Shown: piece after piece, positions 42,463-52,782 of the stretch
Position numbering within the stretch: position 1 is the first letter of the stretch
Layout of the letters: every line of letters begins with the position of its first letter
Assembly (NCBI GenBank): GCA_905478665.1
Contig: CAJQJL010000075.1
Coordinates: 1 to 64,000 of the forward strand
Origin: an uncultured Flavobacteriales bacterium
GTDB taxonomy: Bacteria > Bacteroidota > Bacteroidia > Flavobacteriales_D > Crocinitomicaceae
Length of the DNA: 64,000 nt
Reading direction: 5' to 3'
Notes under the pieces: generated by a model
Seen by the model: only the letters and a program-made list of their open reading frames with translations
Database searches by the model: none
Told to the model about the DNA's origin: nothing
Made by a program: the position numbers and the translations under genes

Positions 42463-45096
42463 ATGTCTCACATTCGCCTGCTTTTATTTTTATTCATCTT
42501 TGGAGGTGCATTTCAAATGCATGCTCAGGAGTTGGATTCTGTCCGTGCGGAGTTTTTCCCAGCAAAGAATCAGCTGTTCGGATTCGATAACTACTCCATT
42601 AGCCAATGGAAGGAAGATTATAAGTGGATAGAAATTCAGGGTGCTCCTTACGCAGTTCCGCACAAATCAGTTGCTATAAACAGTTCGGATACGGTCAAGA
42701 TGACACTGTCGAATAGGGCATTATTCAATTCTGAAAACTTAACATTTAAAATCGCAGACTCTCTATTTGCAATCGACTTGAGTGATCGAAACGGGGATAC
42801 CGTCAAGATTGTTCTCCCGCAAATAGAAGCGAACTATTCACTTGAAGTGTACCATCTGGAAACACTAATTGGTCAATTGGATGTTAGCGTCTATCCTTTC
42901 CAGACACAATCATTGATCGTTGTTCCACTCGTCAGAACAGACATTAACAGGGATAGCCTCCAGCATTCGCTCAATTCGATTTACAAACAGGCAAACCTGA
43001 AATTCTCGGTGCATGTAGCCCCCTTTTTCCAGCCAGAAGAATACGATGGAGGTTTGTTGAGTAACCCAAATCTGGAGCAGGTTCGTTTTACTAAACAAAT
43101 GAGGGAAATTAGAGATGCGTATTTCGAAAGTCATAAGAGTTCCAATGCCTATTATGTGTTTGTTGTGGATGGATTCGTTGATTCGGAAATCTCAGGATTC
43201 ATGGTGCGCAACAAGGCCGTAGCATTCGTGAAAAATTCAGAGGAGAAGCTGCATCAAACCATTGCTCGGCAATTGGGATTTGGTGTAGGCGTCTTGAACA
43301 AAACATGGATCGAAGAAGGCCCATTGAAAGGAAGTACCAAGAACTTAATGGATTTGGGAGGTGGATCTGAATTGATCCACTCACAATGGGAGTCGATTCA
43401 ACGAAGCTGTCGTAGTATTTCACATTATGACGACTACGAAGATGTGCGCACAAACAACGGAATCATTGGCTATTATTTTTGGGAGGAGGATGAAAAAGGA
43501 TATATTGTGCTCAAAACGGGGAATCTTTTAAAATCAATTAAGCGTCCATTCAAGCGAAATCAGTTTTCTCTGCACCTCAATATTGATAACTGGTTTTTCA
43601 TACCCTTGTTTACAGTCTTATCCTTTCCAATATGTGCGCTACATCTTTTGATTCTGCTTTTGTTTGCAGTTGGTTCGGTGTTCATTCGTAGGAAATTATT
43701 CAAGTGGTTGCATAAAGTGATCAAGTTCAGATGGATCTTTAGAATAACTGTCCGTATGATTGTGTTTTCAGTGTTTGTTGCCGTGTACGTAGGGTCTTTT
43801 TTACTCATCAATCAGGGCTACGGAATGTTCGAAGTTAAGTCTGGAAAGCTAGATTATCTGTACGGAATGGATACCCGTAGTGCAATTTCCACGATTGGGG
43901 ATAACATGAATACCCAATTACTTGAGGAAGATAAAATGGGATCTGAAATCCTTATCAAGAGGGGAGAAGATTGGTTCCTTGAGAAACGCAAAAGAGTACT
44001 CTATTTTAATGTTGAAAAGGAAGGCGACAAATGGTCGAAGTGTACCTTCAAAACAGATTCGGATACCTTAACCATTCGAACTAAGAATTACAATGAATAC
44101 GCGGAGAGCCATTATTTTGTGTTCAATTACCTAGCTGATGATGGCACATATACCTATCAAAAGGTGTACAATCATTTGGGGAAGGAGGTTACCGACAAAT
44201 TGGAATTGAAAGATCCAGCAAAGCGAATACTGTTATTTGTGAATGGTTATCGACCTACATCATTAGGAGAAACTTTTGAAGAGAATTTCGATGACATCCG
44301 AAAAAATGGTTTGGAATTCGCAAATTCAAAGAACCTCATCTATAACTTTGATCGTTACGACTATTGGCGACCGTGGAAGGAAATCGATGTTTTATTTCAA
44401 GATCGTTTAAATCCGAGTGAAACACTTTATGCAGATGGTCATTTTTCTGTTGAAACTTCCAATCACAGAAGTTTACTAACGTTTACATCGCTCACCACAT
44501 CTCACCCAGAGCGATGCAAGGAGGAAGGGAACCATGTCTGTCGTCAAACTTCAGTTAGTAGCTGGATTCCTTTAATTTCGGAGGAAATAAAGACGGTTGA
44601 TCTATACAATTTGGAACCAAACATTGAAGGTTTCAATAGTCGGAGAACGAATGGTAAAATAGCAGGAAGGAACTTGCAGCAGATGCTCAATGAACTACCT
44701 AATAAATCAACCAACGACACCTTGTACATCGTTGCACACAGTATGGGGTATGCATATACATTGGGGTTGATTGAGCAACTTAGAGGTAAGATCAACTTTG
44801 GTGGTCTCTACATAATAGCACCAGAAAATGCCTCTGCGGGGAAGGTGAACATTGATGAATGGAAAGAAGTATGGCAGTATGGTAGCGACTTCGAAAGGAA
44901 CAAATTATCGGCCCCGTGTTTGCTAGATGGGATCGCGCCACAAGCAAAAGTGGGTGGACTGGAGATGTATCATCGCGCCTATATTCCTGAGAAGTTCTAT
45001 AACAAAATGGGCTTCTACGATTCTCACTTCGTTGGTCATTACACTTGGATTTTCGACCTTCCTAAGGATGCTACAGGCTATATAAGACAGCGCTAA
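42463..45096 (+). CDS. membrane protein with C-terminal lipase-like alpha/beta-hydrolase region
   Basis: The ATG at 42463 (over a TTG at 42457) gives 877 residues: a signal peptide (to about QMHAQ) and a periplasmic N-terminal part (about 20-370) with no recognised domain. Two hydrophobic segments follow (about 377-409, PLFTVLSFPICALHLLILLL; about 425-450, MIVFSVFVAVYVGSFLLI). The C-terminal domain (about 590-877) opens with RILLFVNGYRPTS and contains AHSMG around residue 757, a nucleophile elbow of the alpha/beta-hydrolase type with Ala in place of the first Gly. A late His (FVGHYTWIFD) could complete a triad. Esterase or lipase activity is plausible. I do not recognise the full architecture. 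Confidence 0.75.
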   Translation: MSHIRLLLFLFIFGGAFQMHAQELDSVRAEFFPAKNQLFGFDNYSISQWKEDYKWIEIQGAPYAVPHKSVAINSSDTVKMTLSNRALFNSENLTFKIADSLFAIDLSDRNGDTVKIVLPQIEANYSLEVYHLETLIGQLDVSVYPFQTQSLIVVPLVRTDINRDSLQHSLNSIYKQANLKFSVHVAPFFQPEEYDGGLLSNPNLEQVRFTKQMREIRDAYFESHKSSNAYYVFVVDGFVDSEISGFMVRNKAVAFVKNSEEKLHQTIARQLGFGVGVLNKTWIEEGPLKGSTKNLMDLGGGSELIHSQWESIQRSCRSISHYDDYEDVRTNNGIIGYYFWEEDEKGYIVLKTGNLLKSIKRPFKRNQFSLHLNIDNWFFIPLFTVLSFPICALHLLILLLFAVGSVFIRRKLFKWLHKVIKFRWIFRITVRMIVFSVFVAVYVGSFLLINQGYGMFEVKSGKLDYLYGMDTRSAISTIGDNMNTQLLEEDKMGSEILIKRGEDWFLEKRKRVLYFNVEKEGDKWSKCTFKTDSDTLTIRTKNYNEYAESHYFVFNYLADDGTYTYQKVYNHLGKEVTDKLELKDPAKRILLFVNGYRPTSLGETFEENFDDIRKNGLEFANSKNLIYNFDRYDYWRPWKEIDVLFQDRLNPSETLYADGHFSVETSNHRSLLTFTSLTTSHPERCKEEGNHVCRQTSVSSWIPLISEEIKTVDLYNLEPNIEGFNSRRTNGKIAGRNLQQMLNELPNKSTNDTLYIVAHSMGYAYTLGLIEQLRGKINFGGLYIIAPENASAGKVNIDEWKEVWQYGSDFERNKLSAPCLLDGIAPQAKVGGLEMYHRAYIPEKFYNKMGFYDSHFVGHYTWIFDLPKDATGYIRQR

Positions 45097-45215
45097 GGCC
45101 ATGTTCTTGAGTGAATATTAGATGGTGTAAAAACCATTTATTCGTGCAGATCGAATCCTTTTTGAATTGAATTAATTTGCTAATTTCGCGGTTCGAATAA
45201 TTTAAAGCAGAATCA

Positions 45216-46472
45216 ATGTCATACTTGTTTACATCAGAGTCCGTTTCAGAAGGACATCCAGATAAAGTTTCCGATCAAATCTCAGATGCTTTGATTGATA
45301 ATTTCATGGCCTTTGACCCAGAGTCTAAAGTCGCTTGTGAAACCTTGGTAACTACTGGTCAGGTTGTTTTGGCCGGAGAGGTTAAAACAGATACTTATTT
45401 AGACGTTCAAAAAATCGCTAGAGAAACAATCGCGCGTATTGGATACACGAAGTCTGAATACATGTTTGACGCAAATTCTTGCGGAATTCTTTCAGCAATT
45501 CATGATCAGTCGGCAGATATCAACCAGGGAGTTGAGCGTGCAAACCCAGAAGATCAAGGAGCGGGTGACCAAGGGATGATGTTTGGTTACGCTACAAATG
45601 AAACGGACAATTACATGCCGTTAGCTTTGGACCTAGCACACATGATTTTAGTTGAGATGTCAGAGATTCGTAACAACGAATTGGATTTGATTCCTTACTT
45701 GCGTCCTGATGCGAAGTCACAAGTTACGATTGAGTACTCTGATGATAACGTGCCACAAAGAATTGACACAATTGTTGTTTCAACACAACACGATGATTTT
45801 GATACAGAGGCTACAATGTTGGCGAAGATCAAAGCGGATATCGTAGAGATCGTTATTGGACGTGTTAAAGCGAAATGTTCTCCAGAGATTCAAAAATTGT
45901 TTACGGATGATATTCAATACCACATTAACCCAACAGGAATCTTCGTTATCGGAGGTCCTCATGGAGATACTGGATTGACAGGTCGTAAGATCATTGTTGA
46001 TACATACGGTGGTAAGGGAGCACACGGTGGTGGAGCATTCTCAGGAAAAGATCCTTCAAAAGTTGACCGTTCAGCTGCATATGCAACGCGTCACATCGCG
46101 AAGAATTTAGTCGCTGCAGGATTGTGTAGCGAAGTATTGGTGCAAGTTTCATACGCCATTGGTGTAGCTGAACCATGTGGATTGTTCGTTGATACATATG
46201 GAACGTCAAAAGTTGATATGACAGATGGAGAAATTGCGAAGAAGATTTCTGAAATTTTTGACATGCGTCCTTACTTCATAGAGCAACGTTTGAAATTGAG
46301 AAATCCAATGTATTCAGAAACAGCAGCGTTTGGTCACATGGGTAGAAAGAATGAAGTAGTAACAAAAACATTTACTGCTCCAGGAAGAGAACCTAAGACA
46401 ATGGAAGTTGAATTGTTTACTTGGGAGAAATTGGATTACGTTGATAAAGTAAAAGCAGCCTTCGGATTGTAA
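45216..46472 (+). CDS. metK: S-adenosylmethionine synthetase
   Basis: The 418-residue enzyme makes S-adenosylmethionine from methionine and ATP in the cytosol. It shows the family motifs [16 protein letters not shown] (about 15-30), [12 protein letters not shown] (about 116-127), the [13 protein letters not shown] loop (about 245-257) and the P-loop-like [19 protein letters not shown] (about 271-289). Length is slightly above the usual 385-420 of Bacteroidota. It stands alone between a hydrolase-like gene and a convergent OmpA gene. No SAM riboswitch is evident in the 119 bases upstream. Confidence 0.97.
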   Translation: MSYLFTSESVSEGHPDKVSDQISDALIDNFMAFDPESKVACETLVTTGQVVLAGEVKTDTYLDVQKIARETIARIGYTKSEYMFDANSCGILSAIHDQSADINQGVERANPEDQGAGDQGMMFGYATNETDNYMPLALDLAHMILVEMSEIRNNELDLIPYLRPDAKSQVTIEYSDDNVPQRIDTIVVSTQHDDFDTEATMLAKIKADIVEIVIGRVKAKCSPEIQKLFTDDIQYHINPTGIFVIGGPHGDTGLTGRKIIVDTYGGKGAHGGGAFSGKDPSKVDRSAAYATRHIAKNLVAAGLCSEVLVQVSYAIGVAEPCGLFVDTYGTSKVDMTDGEIAKKISEIFDMRPYFIEQRLKLRNPMYSETAAFGHMGRKNEVVTKTFTAPGREPKTMEVELFTWEKLDYVDKVKAAFGL

Positions 46473-46494
46473 CAATAACCGAACAAAAATATCG

Positions 46495-46525
46495 AAGCCT
46501 GTTCCATTTGGAGCAGGCTTTTTTT
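46495..46525 (+). terminator. intrinsic terminator after metK
   Basis: Arms GCCTGTTCC (46497-46505) and GGAGCAGGC (46510-46518), with one G-T wobble, enclose ATTT and are followed by a run of seven T. Confidence 0.88.
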
Positions 46526-46604
46526 GTGCACGGATCATTTGATTATTGAATGAATCAATTTCCAGTAACACTTCTCTTAGCATTTGAAGACAAGGTTGTA
46601 CAAT

Positions 46605-47711
46605 TCACTTTGAATGATGAAAAAATATTTCGATGCGTCTGTTTTTCTGCCTTCCCTCTTCAGTTGAGTTATCGGTAACAGGGTTAGTTTTTCCCATTCC
46701 AAAAGTCTTCATAGACAGTTCTGGTAATCCTTTTTTCGACAGCAATTTTTTAACAGACTCCGCCCGTTCTTGCGATAGTTTTTCGTTGTATGCGTCAGTT
46801 CCAATATTGTCCGTATAGCCGTAAATTTCAATTAGAGAAATGGACTCTTTGTTGATAGTTTTCATCAACTCGAGTAAATACGATTCCGCTTCGGGTTTTA
46901 GATCACTTGAATTAAAATCAAAGAGAACATCACCTAAGATTAGACTATCAATATGCGCTTCCGGCAGAATGGCAGGCACTGTATCTAATTCTATAGGTTT
47001 TTCGTAAGCTCTATACAAACAGAAAGAGTGTCTATAATCAAAGTTATACAAGTGTTTCTTTACTTCCATACATTCGGGAGGAAGTGAGTCCAAATGCGGA
47101 GCGTTTAACTCTACATTGTCAAGAAAGTACAGGTAATTTGTATACTGCTTGGGCTGATCTTTAAATTTTCTTGTCTGTTCCGAATCCGATGCAAAAGAAC
47201 CAATTAGGATAAATCGCTCTCCACCTTTAGCTTTGTATGAAGCAGATAATTCTATCCATTTGCGCTGTTTCCCCTTGCTAAATTGCAGGAATTGGGAAGA
47301 AAAGTCTACGTCGGGTGATTCAATAAGTTCATCTTTTTCAAGACACGTAAATTCATCCTCAAACTTAACTCCAAGTGAGTTAACGACACATTCTCCAGCC
47401 AATGCCATGATTTTAATTTCATAGACTCGTCCTGCTTCCAATTCCATCATCAGTTCGGACTGCATGTATTGTCTAACATTCCGAACATTAGAATTAAAGA
47501 CAACGATACCAGCAGTACCTTTTCGGTTCACAGGAATATTAGGTGAAGTCAAAAGCCATCCTTCTGGAGAACATTCAGCTGCATGTTCTACACACACGTT
47601 TATTTCTTCAAATTCAGGGTTCACCAAAAGGTTTTGGGTATACCCTGAAAAAGTGCTCCAAAATAACACCGTCAAGCTAACAAGAAATCGATATCTACGT
47701 TTTGGATTCAT
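46605..47711 (-). CDS. OmpA-family outer-membrane protein with N-terminal beta-sandwich
   Basis: The 368-residue protein has a signal peptide (to about SGYTQ). An N-terminal galactose-binding-like region follows (about 25-210, LLVNPEFEEINVCVEH), and a C-terminal OmpA peptidoglycan-binding domain (about 255-365) carries DVLFDFNSSDLKPEA, IYGYTDNIGTDAYNEKLS, QERAESVKKLL and the closing GRQKNRRIEI. The N-terminal part replaces the barrel of classical OmpA. The protein probably links the cell surface or outer membrane to peptidoglycan. It converges with metK. Confidence 0.88.
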   Translation of the reverse strand: MNPKRRYRFLVSLTVLFWSTFSGYTQNLLVNPEFEEINVCVEHAAECSPEGWLLTSPNIPVNRKGTAGIVVFNSNVRNVRQYMQSELMMELEAGRVYEIKIMALAGECVVNSLGVKFEDEFTCLEKDELIESPDVDFSSQFLQFSKGKQRKWIELSASYKAKGGERFILIGSFASDSEQTRKFKDQPKQYTNYLYFLDNVELNAPHLDSLPPECMEVKKHLYNFDYRHSFCLYRAYEKPIELDTVPAILPEAHIDSLILGDVLFDFNSSDLKPEAESYLLELMKTINKESISLIEIYGYTDNIGTDAYNEKLSQERAESVKKLLSKKGLPELSMKTFGMGKTNPVTDNSTEEGRQKNRRIEIFFHHSK

Positions 47712-47817
47712 TTAAACTAATCAAGATAGGGTTTTTCGCCGTTGTTAAAGGTAATCAGGTTAACATTCCCAAAGATTTGAACCCAGAAATGATCCTTTTG
47801 GATTCCAACTATCGTTC

Positions 47818-48405
47818 CTAACGATAAGGAGGTCCAGCCACCCATCCAACAATTGATTCCCGAGTACCTTTGGTTATTGGCGTTACCCGATGGATGATAA
47901 AGGATGGAAAAATGACGATTGTTCCCTTTTCTCGCGGAGCAGTTACGATATTTTGATTTATCATGAACTGCAAATCTCCTCCCTCGTATGCATCTGGTTC
48001 AGACAACTGAATTGTCATGCTCAGTTTTCTGGAGGAAGTTCCGCCAACACCAAAGTCCAAATGCCAATCAAAAAAATCGCCTTCAGAATAACGTGTGAGT
48101 TGCAACTCCTGATGGAATCCCAATAAATCAAAGTGATACCGCTCGTTATTGGATTTAATCGCAAGTCCCGCTAATCTGTTATAAATCCAATCATTTTCAG
48201 GTGTATTATCAACAAACATTACAGAGCTTTTCCGTAATTCGTCTTTGTACACGCTTTCTCCGTCAACCTCTGCTTTAATCGTTTTTTCATCATCCCAAAA
48301 ACCAAGAATTCGATCAATCTCATGTGGAAGGAAGAGCCCCTGATAGTAGATGAATTCAACAAAATTATTTTTTAAGGGAAGGCCAAAGGAATAGTTTATA
48401 GACAT
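47818..48405 (-). CDS. 2-oxoglutarate/Fe(II)-dependent prolyl-4-hydroxylase-like oxygenase
   Basis: The 195-residue enzyme contains the facial triad of the family: His and Asp in DWHLDFG (about 117-123), and the distal His in IIHRVTPITKG (about 170), followed by the 2-oxoglutarate-binding Arg in TRESIVGWVAG. The strand SMTIQLSEPDAYEGGDLQF is typical of PKHD/PiuC-type hydroxylases. The substrate is unknown; relatives hydroxylate proteins or small molecules. It has no leader and is cytosolic. No clear functional link to its neighbours. Confidence 0.9.
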   Translation of the reverse strand: MSINYSFGLPLKNNFVEFIYYQGLFLPHEIDRILGFWDDEKTIKAEVDGESVYKDELRKSSVMFVDNTPENDWIYNRLAGLAIKSNNERYHFDLLGFHQELQLTRYSEGDFFDWHLDFGVGGTSSRKLSMTIQLSEPDAYEGGDLQFMINQNIVTAPREKGTIVIFPSFIIHRVTPITKGTRESIVGWVAGPPYR

Positions 48406-48641
48406 ATTGAAAGGTTAGAATTCCAAATAAAGCCATTTTCTTTTAACTGTGCAATTTTGCATTGGGTTACGAGAAACACATATTTCAGTGATCTACAGGA
48501 TTTCCAGCCTGATCATTTCCAAGGAACCTTTGTTCAGCAGTGATAAAAGCAGCTCAACCTAACATTCATTCCGTTCATCCAATTGTACAAAGTTTGTAAC
48601 CTTTCCTTAGTATATTGGTCTTATCTAAAAAAAAAATAAAC

Positions 48642-49418
48642 ATGAAAAAAATAGCTTTAGCCGCATTATTCATAATAGGCGTAATTAGTGTAAAGGCACA
48701 AGATGTCACAGTTGATCAAATTCTTGACACATATTTTGAGAATGTCGGAGGGCGTGAGGCATGGAGTAAAGTAGAGGGATACTCTATGAAAGCAAATGTT
48801 GATGCGCAAGGAATGACGATTCCAATTGACATGGTTAACCTGAAAGATGGAAGAATGGTAACAAAGTTTACTTTTCAAGGAAAGGAGTTTGTGCAGCAAG
48901 CTTTCGATGGAGAAACGACATGGAGCGTGAGTTTTATGACGATGAAAGCCGAAAAGGGTGAGTCTGAAGACACAGAGAATTACAAGCGTACGATTTCAGA
49001 ATTTCCAGATGCTTTATTGAAGCATAAAGAAAATGGTTACACAATAGAATTGGACGGAGAAGACACGAAAGATGGTGTTGATTGCTATAAGTTGAAGGTA
49101 ACAAAGAAGACACAGCTGGTTGAAGGAGAAGAAAAAGAGAACATCGTGTATTACTACATGGACAAAGAGAATTTCGTTCCAATCATGCAAGAGCAGGAGA
49201 TGATGTCAGGACAAATGAAAGGGCAGATCGCTCAGACATTGTTCAGTGATTATCAAGAAGTGGAAGGCTTGTATTTCCCATTTTCGATGACTTATCAAAC
49301 TGAAGGTGGCGGAGGTCAGACAATTCAGGTAGAATCAATGAAATTGAACCCTGAAGTAGACGATTCTATTTTCATGTTCCCAGCGGAAGAGGTTACCGAA
49401 GAGGGAGAAGAAAAGTGA
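48642..49418 (+). CDS. outer-membrane-lipoprotein-sorting-like (LolA-fold) periplasmic protein
   Basis: The ATG at 48642 gives 258 residues, with a signal peptide (MKKIALAALFIIGVISVKAQ). The mature part begins with a helix (VDQILDTYFENVGGREAWSK) and continues in long antiparallel strands (YSMKANVDAQGMTIPIDMV, YYYMDKENFVPIMQEQEM), the pattern of LolA/LolB-fold proteins. Such proteins bind lipids or lipoproteins in the periplasm. Assignment is by fold resemblance only. It precedes the large Asp-box protein gene by 74 bases in the same orientation. Confidence 0.7.
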   Translation: MKKIALAALFIIGVISVKAQDVTVDQILDTYFENVGGREAWSKVEGYSMKANVDAQGMTIPIDMVNLKDGRMVTKFTFQGKEFVQQAFDGETTWSVSFMTMKAEKGESEDTENYKRTISEFPDALLKHKENGYTIELDGEDTKDGVDCYKLKVTKKTQLVEGEEKENIVYYYMDKENFVPIMQEQEMMSGQMKGQIAQTLFSDYQEVEGLYFPFSMTYQTEGGGGQTIQVESMKLNPEVDDSIFMFPAEEVTEEGEEK

Positions 49419-49492
49419 TTGTTTTTTGATGGGGAGGTTTTATTCTCCTCATCACATTTCAATGTATCTATAATCACGAATAACGTAATATT

Positions 49493-52400
49493 ATGAAGTT
49501 ATTGAGCACCCTTTTCATAGTGGGGTGTGGGTTGAGCCTACACGCACAAGGGATTGAGAAATTAAACGGCGACGCACTTTTCGGAGATATGCAAGCGCGA
49601 CACATTGGTCCAGCACTGATGAGTGGACGAGTAAGTGACATTGAAGGTCACCCAACTGATTCAAAAACAGTATACATTGGCACAGCTGGTGGAGGAGTCT
49701 GGAAGTCGAATGATGGAGGTGTGATGTTTAATCCCATTTTTGATGATCATTGCCAATCCATCGGATGCGTTGCAATTGATCCAGCAAGTCCAGATAAGAC
49801 CTTGTGGGTAGGAACTGGAGAAGTGTGGACACGGAACAGTACTTCTATCGGTGATGGAATTTACAAGACGACCAACGGCGGTAAGACTTGGGACAAGATG
49901 GGCTTGGAGAAGTCAGATCGCATCAGTGCAATTCGAATTCATCCTGAAAATTCAGACGTTCTTTTTGTAGGTGTTCAAGGAGCATTGTGGGGCCCAAATG
50001 AAGAACGCGGGGTCTACAAAACAACAGACGGAGGAGTGACATGGGAGAAGATTTTTTACATCGATGAGAATACAGGTTGTTCAGAGTTGATAATGGATCC
50101 CGTGAATCCAGATATTTTGTACGCATCATTCTGGGAACATAGAAGAACGGCATGGTCGTTTAGTTCTGGTGGAGACAATAGCGCTTTGTACAAGAGTACG
50201 GATGCTGGAAAGACGTGGAACAAGATTCATAAAGGATTCCCTGAAGGGAAGTTCGGGAGAATTGCCGTGGCCATTGCTCCATCAAACACTTCAATTTTGT
50301 ACTCAGTAATAGAGTCTGAAGACAAAAACCTTAGCGGGATGTATCGATCTGAAGACGCAGGTGCTACATGGAAACATTTGAATGCTGACTTTGGTCTGGT
50401 CGTTCGTCCATTCTATTTCTCACGGATCGTTATTCATCCTACAAATCCTGACATCGTTGTAAAAGCTGGGTTATTTGGTTCAATCAGTCGTGATGGTGGA
50501 AATACATTTAGATCACTCGGGTCTATGCACCCTGACATTCATGACATCTGGTTTGATGTTAAAGATCCTGACAAACTATTTGTTGGAACGGATGGTGGTT
50601 TGTACCGATCATTGAATTTGGGGAATACAATGGAGATTATTGAGAATTTACCAATATGTCAGTTCTACCACATCAGTGTTGACGATCAGGAACCTTACAA
50701 TATTTACGGTGGACTACAAGATAATGGTAGTTGGTTCGGACCTTCTTCAAGTCCTGGTGGAGTGGAAGCACGCGATTGGGAAGTGATTGGAGTTGGAGAT
50801 GGATTTAGAGTATATCCTCACCCTACAAAGCCGCATATTATGTATTCTGAAATGCAGGGTGCAAATGCAATTTGGCGTTACGATGACAAAGTTCGACAAA
50901 CAAGAATTGTAAAGCCATTTCCTGTTGAAGGTGATCCAAAATTGCGCTTCAATTGGAATGCAGCGATTACTACAAGTTTGAACGAGCCAGATCGATTGTA
51001 TGTTGGAAGTCAATTTCTGCATAAGTCAGACGACATGGGGAATACATGGACGAAGATCTCTCCAGACTTAACAACAAACGATAAGGCAAAGCAGCAGCAA
51101 GAAGAATCGGGCGGACTTTCACGCGACAATTCTGGAGCAGAGAATCACTGTACGATTTTCACCATCGCGGAGTCAGGTTTGGATCAAAATGTCATTTGGG
51201 TTGGAACAGATGATGGAAACGTGCAAGTAACTAAAGACGGCGGTAAAACATGGGTAAATACAACACAAAACATTGCTGGACTTCCAGCAAACACATGGTG
51301 CTATCACATTGAGGCGAGTAGCTTTAATAAAGGAACGGCATATGCTGTATTCGATGGTCACACAAGCAACGACAAGAACACCTATTGCTACAAAACAACG
51401 GATTATGGTCAAACGTGGACATCAATTATCACAAACGACGTATATGGCTTTGCACGTAGCTTCCAAGAAGATTATGTGAATCCAGACTTGTTGTTTTTAG
51501 GTACAGAGTTCGGATTGTATGTAACACTTAACGGAGGTAAGAATTGGGTGAAGTTTGAAAACAACATGCCAGCGACAGCCATTCACTATTTGGAAATGCA
51601 CAAGCGCACAAACGATTTGATTATGGGAACACACGGTCGTGGAATTATTATCCTCGACGACGTTTCTCCTTTGCGTCAAGTGACCAACGAAGTAGTTGCA
51701 AAGAATCTGCACTTCATGGAGACAAAAGCATTTGAGATGAGTGAAGAAAGCACCTTCGGAGGTACGAGTTCTGAAACACAGTTTGTCGGACGAAACCCAT
51801 ACGATGGCGCAAAAGTGATCTACTACCTCTCAAAACGTCATACGTTTGGTAAAATGACAATGAAGGTCTTGGATTCAGAAGGTAATTTTGTGACTTCACT
51901 GACGCCAGGAAAGAAGAAAGGAATCAACATCGTTGGTTGGAATTTCACTTCAAATGTTCCTGTTGTAGCCAAAGGAAAAACCATCACTTTTGGAGGAATG
52001 GTTGCACCGCGAGTGCCTGCAGGAACGTATAAGATCGTTATTGAGAAGGGGAAAGAGACTTACGAGTCGACAGTTGAAGTTAAATACGATAAGAACTCCA
52101 TATTTACACTTGCTGAACGAAAGAAGCAGCAAGACGTTGTGCGAAAATTGTACAACATGACAGAAGAATTGGCTTATATGGTATATCAACTCGACACCTA
52201 TATGGAGAACGGAGAGGCCACGGCAAAAGACAACGCTAAATTGAGTAAGACTGTTGCGGGAATGAAGACTGAAATGAATACTCTCAAGGAGACATTGGTG
52301 ATTACCACAGGTGATAACTATGTTGGTTCAGCTGAAAATCAACTGCGCGAGAACATGGGTGATCTTTATAGCACCGTTGCAGATTACGATGGAGAGCCCT

Positions 52401-52573
52401 CCTCAACGCAAATGGAAAATTTGAAGAAGATTGAAGGTGAGATGGAAACGGCGAGACAAACGTTTGAGAAGATCAAAGGGAAGTCATTGAAGAAGTACCT
52501 CGACTCACTAGAGAAAATGGAATTAAAGAAACCAATATTGAAGTCTTACGAGGAGTTCGTTAAGAAGGATTAA
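49493..52573 (+). CDS. large secreted Asp-box (VPS10/sialidase-like) beta-propeller protein
   Basis: The 1026-residue protein has a signal peptide (KLLSTLFIVGCGLSLHAQG). Two propeller regions (about 30-680) contain about ten Asp-box motifs of the form SxDxGxTW (SNDGGVMF, TNGGKTW, TTDGGVTW, STDAGKTW, SEDAGATW, SDDMGNTW, TKDGGKTW, TTDYGQTW and others). These are typical of the VPS10/sortilin-like glycosyl-hydrolase-fold proteins of Bacteroidota. A beta-sandwich (about 760-860) and a helical C-terminus (about 870-1026) follow. No sialidase catalytic set (Arg triad, Tyr/Glu) is apparent. The role is probably protein or glycan binding, or exopolymer processing. Confidence 0.82.
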   Translation: MKLLSTLFIVGCGLSLHAQGIEKLNGDALFGDMQARHIGPALMSGRVSDIEGHPTDSKTVYIGTAGGGVWKSNDGGVMFNPIFDDHCQSIGCVAIDPASPDKTLWVGTGEVWTRNSTSIGDGIYKTTNGGKTWDKMGLEKSDRISAIRIHPENSDVLFVGVQGALWGPNEERGVYKTTDGGVTWEKIFYIDENTGCSELIMDPVNPDILYASFWEHRRTAWSFSSGGDNSALYKSTDAGKTWNKIHKGFPEGKFGRIAVAIAPSNTSILYSVIESEDKNLSGMYRSEDAGATWKHLNADFGLVVRPFYFSRIVIHPTNPDIVVKAGLFGSISRDGGNTFRSLGSMHPDIHDIWFDVKDPDKLFVGTDGGLYRSLNLGNTMEIIENLPICQFYHISVDDQEPYNIYGGLQDNGSWFGPSSSPGGVEARDWEVIGVGDGFRVYPHPTKPHIMYSEMQGANAIWRYDDKVRQTRIVKPFPVEGDPKLRFNWNAAITTSLNEPDRLYVGSQFLHKSDDMGNTWTKISPDLTTNDKAKQQQEESGGLSRDNSGAENHCTIFTIAESGLDQNVIWVGTDDGNVQVTKDGGKTWVNTTQNIAGLPANTWCYHIEASSFNKGTAYAVFDGHTSNDKNTYCYKTTDYGQTWTSIITNDVYGFARSFQEDYVNPDLLFLGTEFGLYVTLNGGKNWVKFENNMPATAIHYLEMHKRTNDLIMGTHGRGIIILDDVSPLRQVTNEVVAKNLHFMETKAFEMSEESTFGGTSSETQFVGRNPYDGAKVIYYLSKRHTFGKMTMKVLDSEGNFVTSLTPGKKKGINIVGWNFTSNVPVVAKGKTITFGGMVAPRVPAGTYKIVIEKGKETYESTVEVKYDKNSIFTLAERKKQQDVVRKLYNMTEELAYMVYQLDTYMENGEATAKDNAKLSKTVAGMKTEMNTLKETLVITTGDNYVGSAENQLRENMGDLYSTVADYDGEPSSTQMENLKKIEGEMETARQTFEKIKGKSLKKYLDSLEKMELKKPILKSYEEFVKKD

Positions 52574-52618
52574 TAACAGTTTGTTCACTGTCTGGGGTAG
52601 ACAGGATCAAATATCTAG

Positions 52619-52650
52619 GAAAGCCCTGCATGGAAACATGTGGGGCTTTC
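52619..52650 (+). terminator. intrinsic terminator after the Asp-box protein
   Basis: Arms GAAAGCCCTGCATG (52619-52632) and CATGTGGGGCTTTC (52637-52650) pair with two wobbles around GAAA and are followed by GTTTAAT. Confidence 0.75.
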
Positions 52651-52782
52651 GTTTAATCAAAGGTTTACAGATTTGGAATATTGACTCCGCTTGCGAATAC
52701 CGCAAGTAGTAAAGCTATACTTGTGAACTTCGCGGATGCTATTCGGTAAATTAGGTCTACATTTGAATCAAAACTTAATCGT

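Noticed and set aside
45097-45215. SAM riboswitch before metK
   Set aside because: No recognisable SAM-I, SAM-II or related core or terminator structure in the 119 bases; only AT-rich promoter-like sequence.
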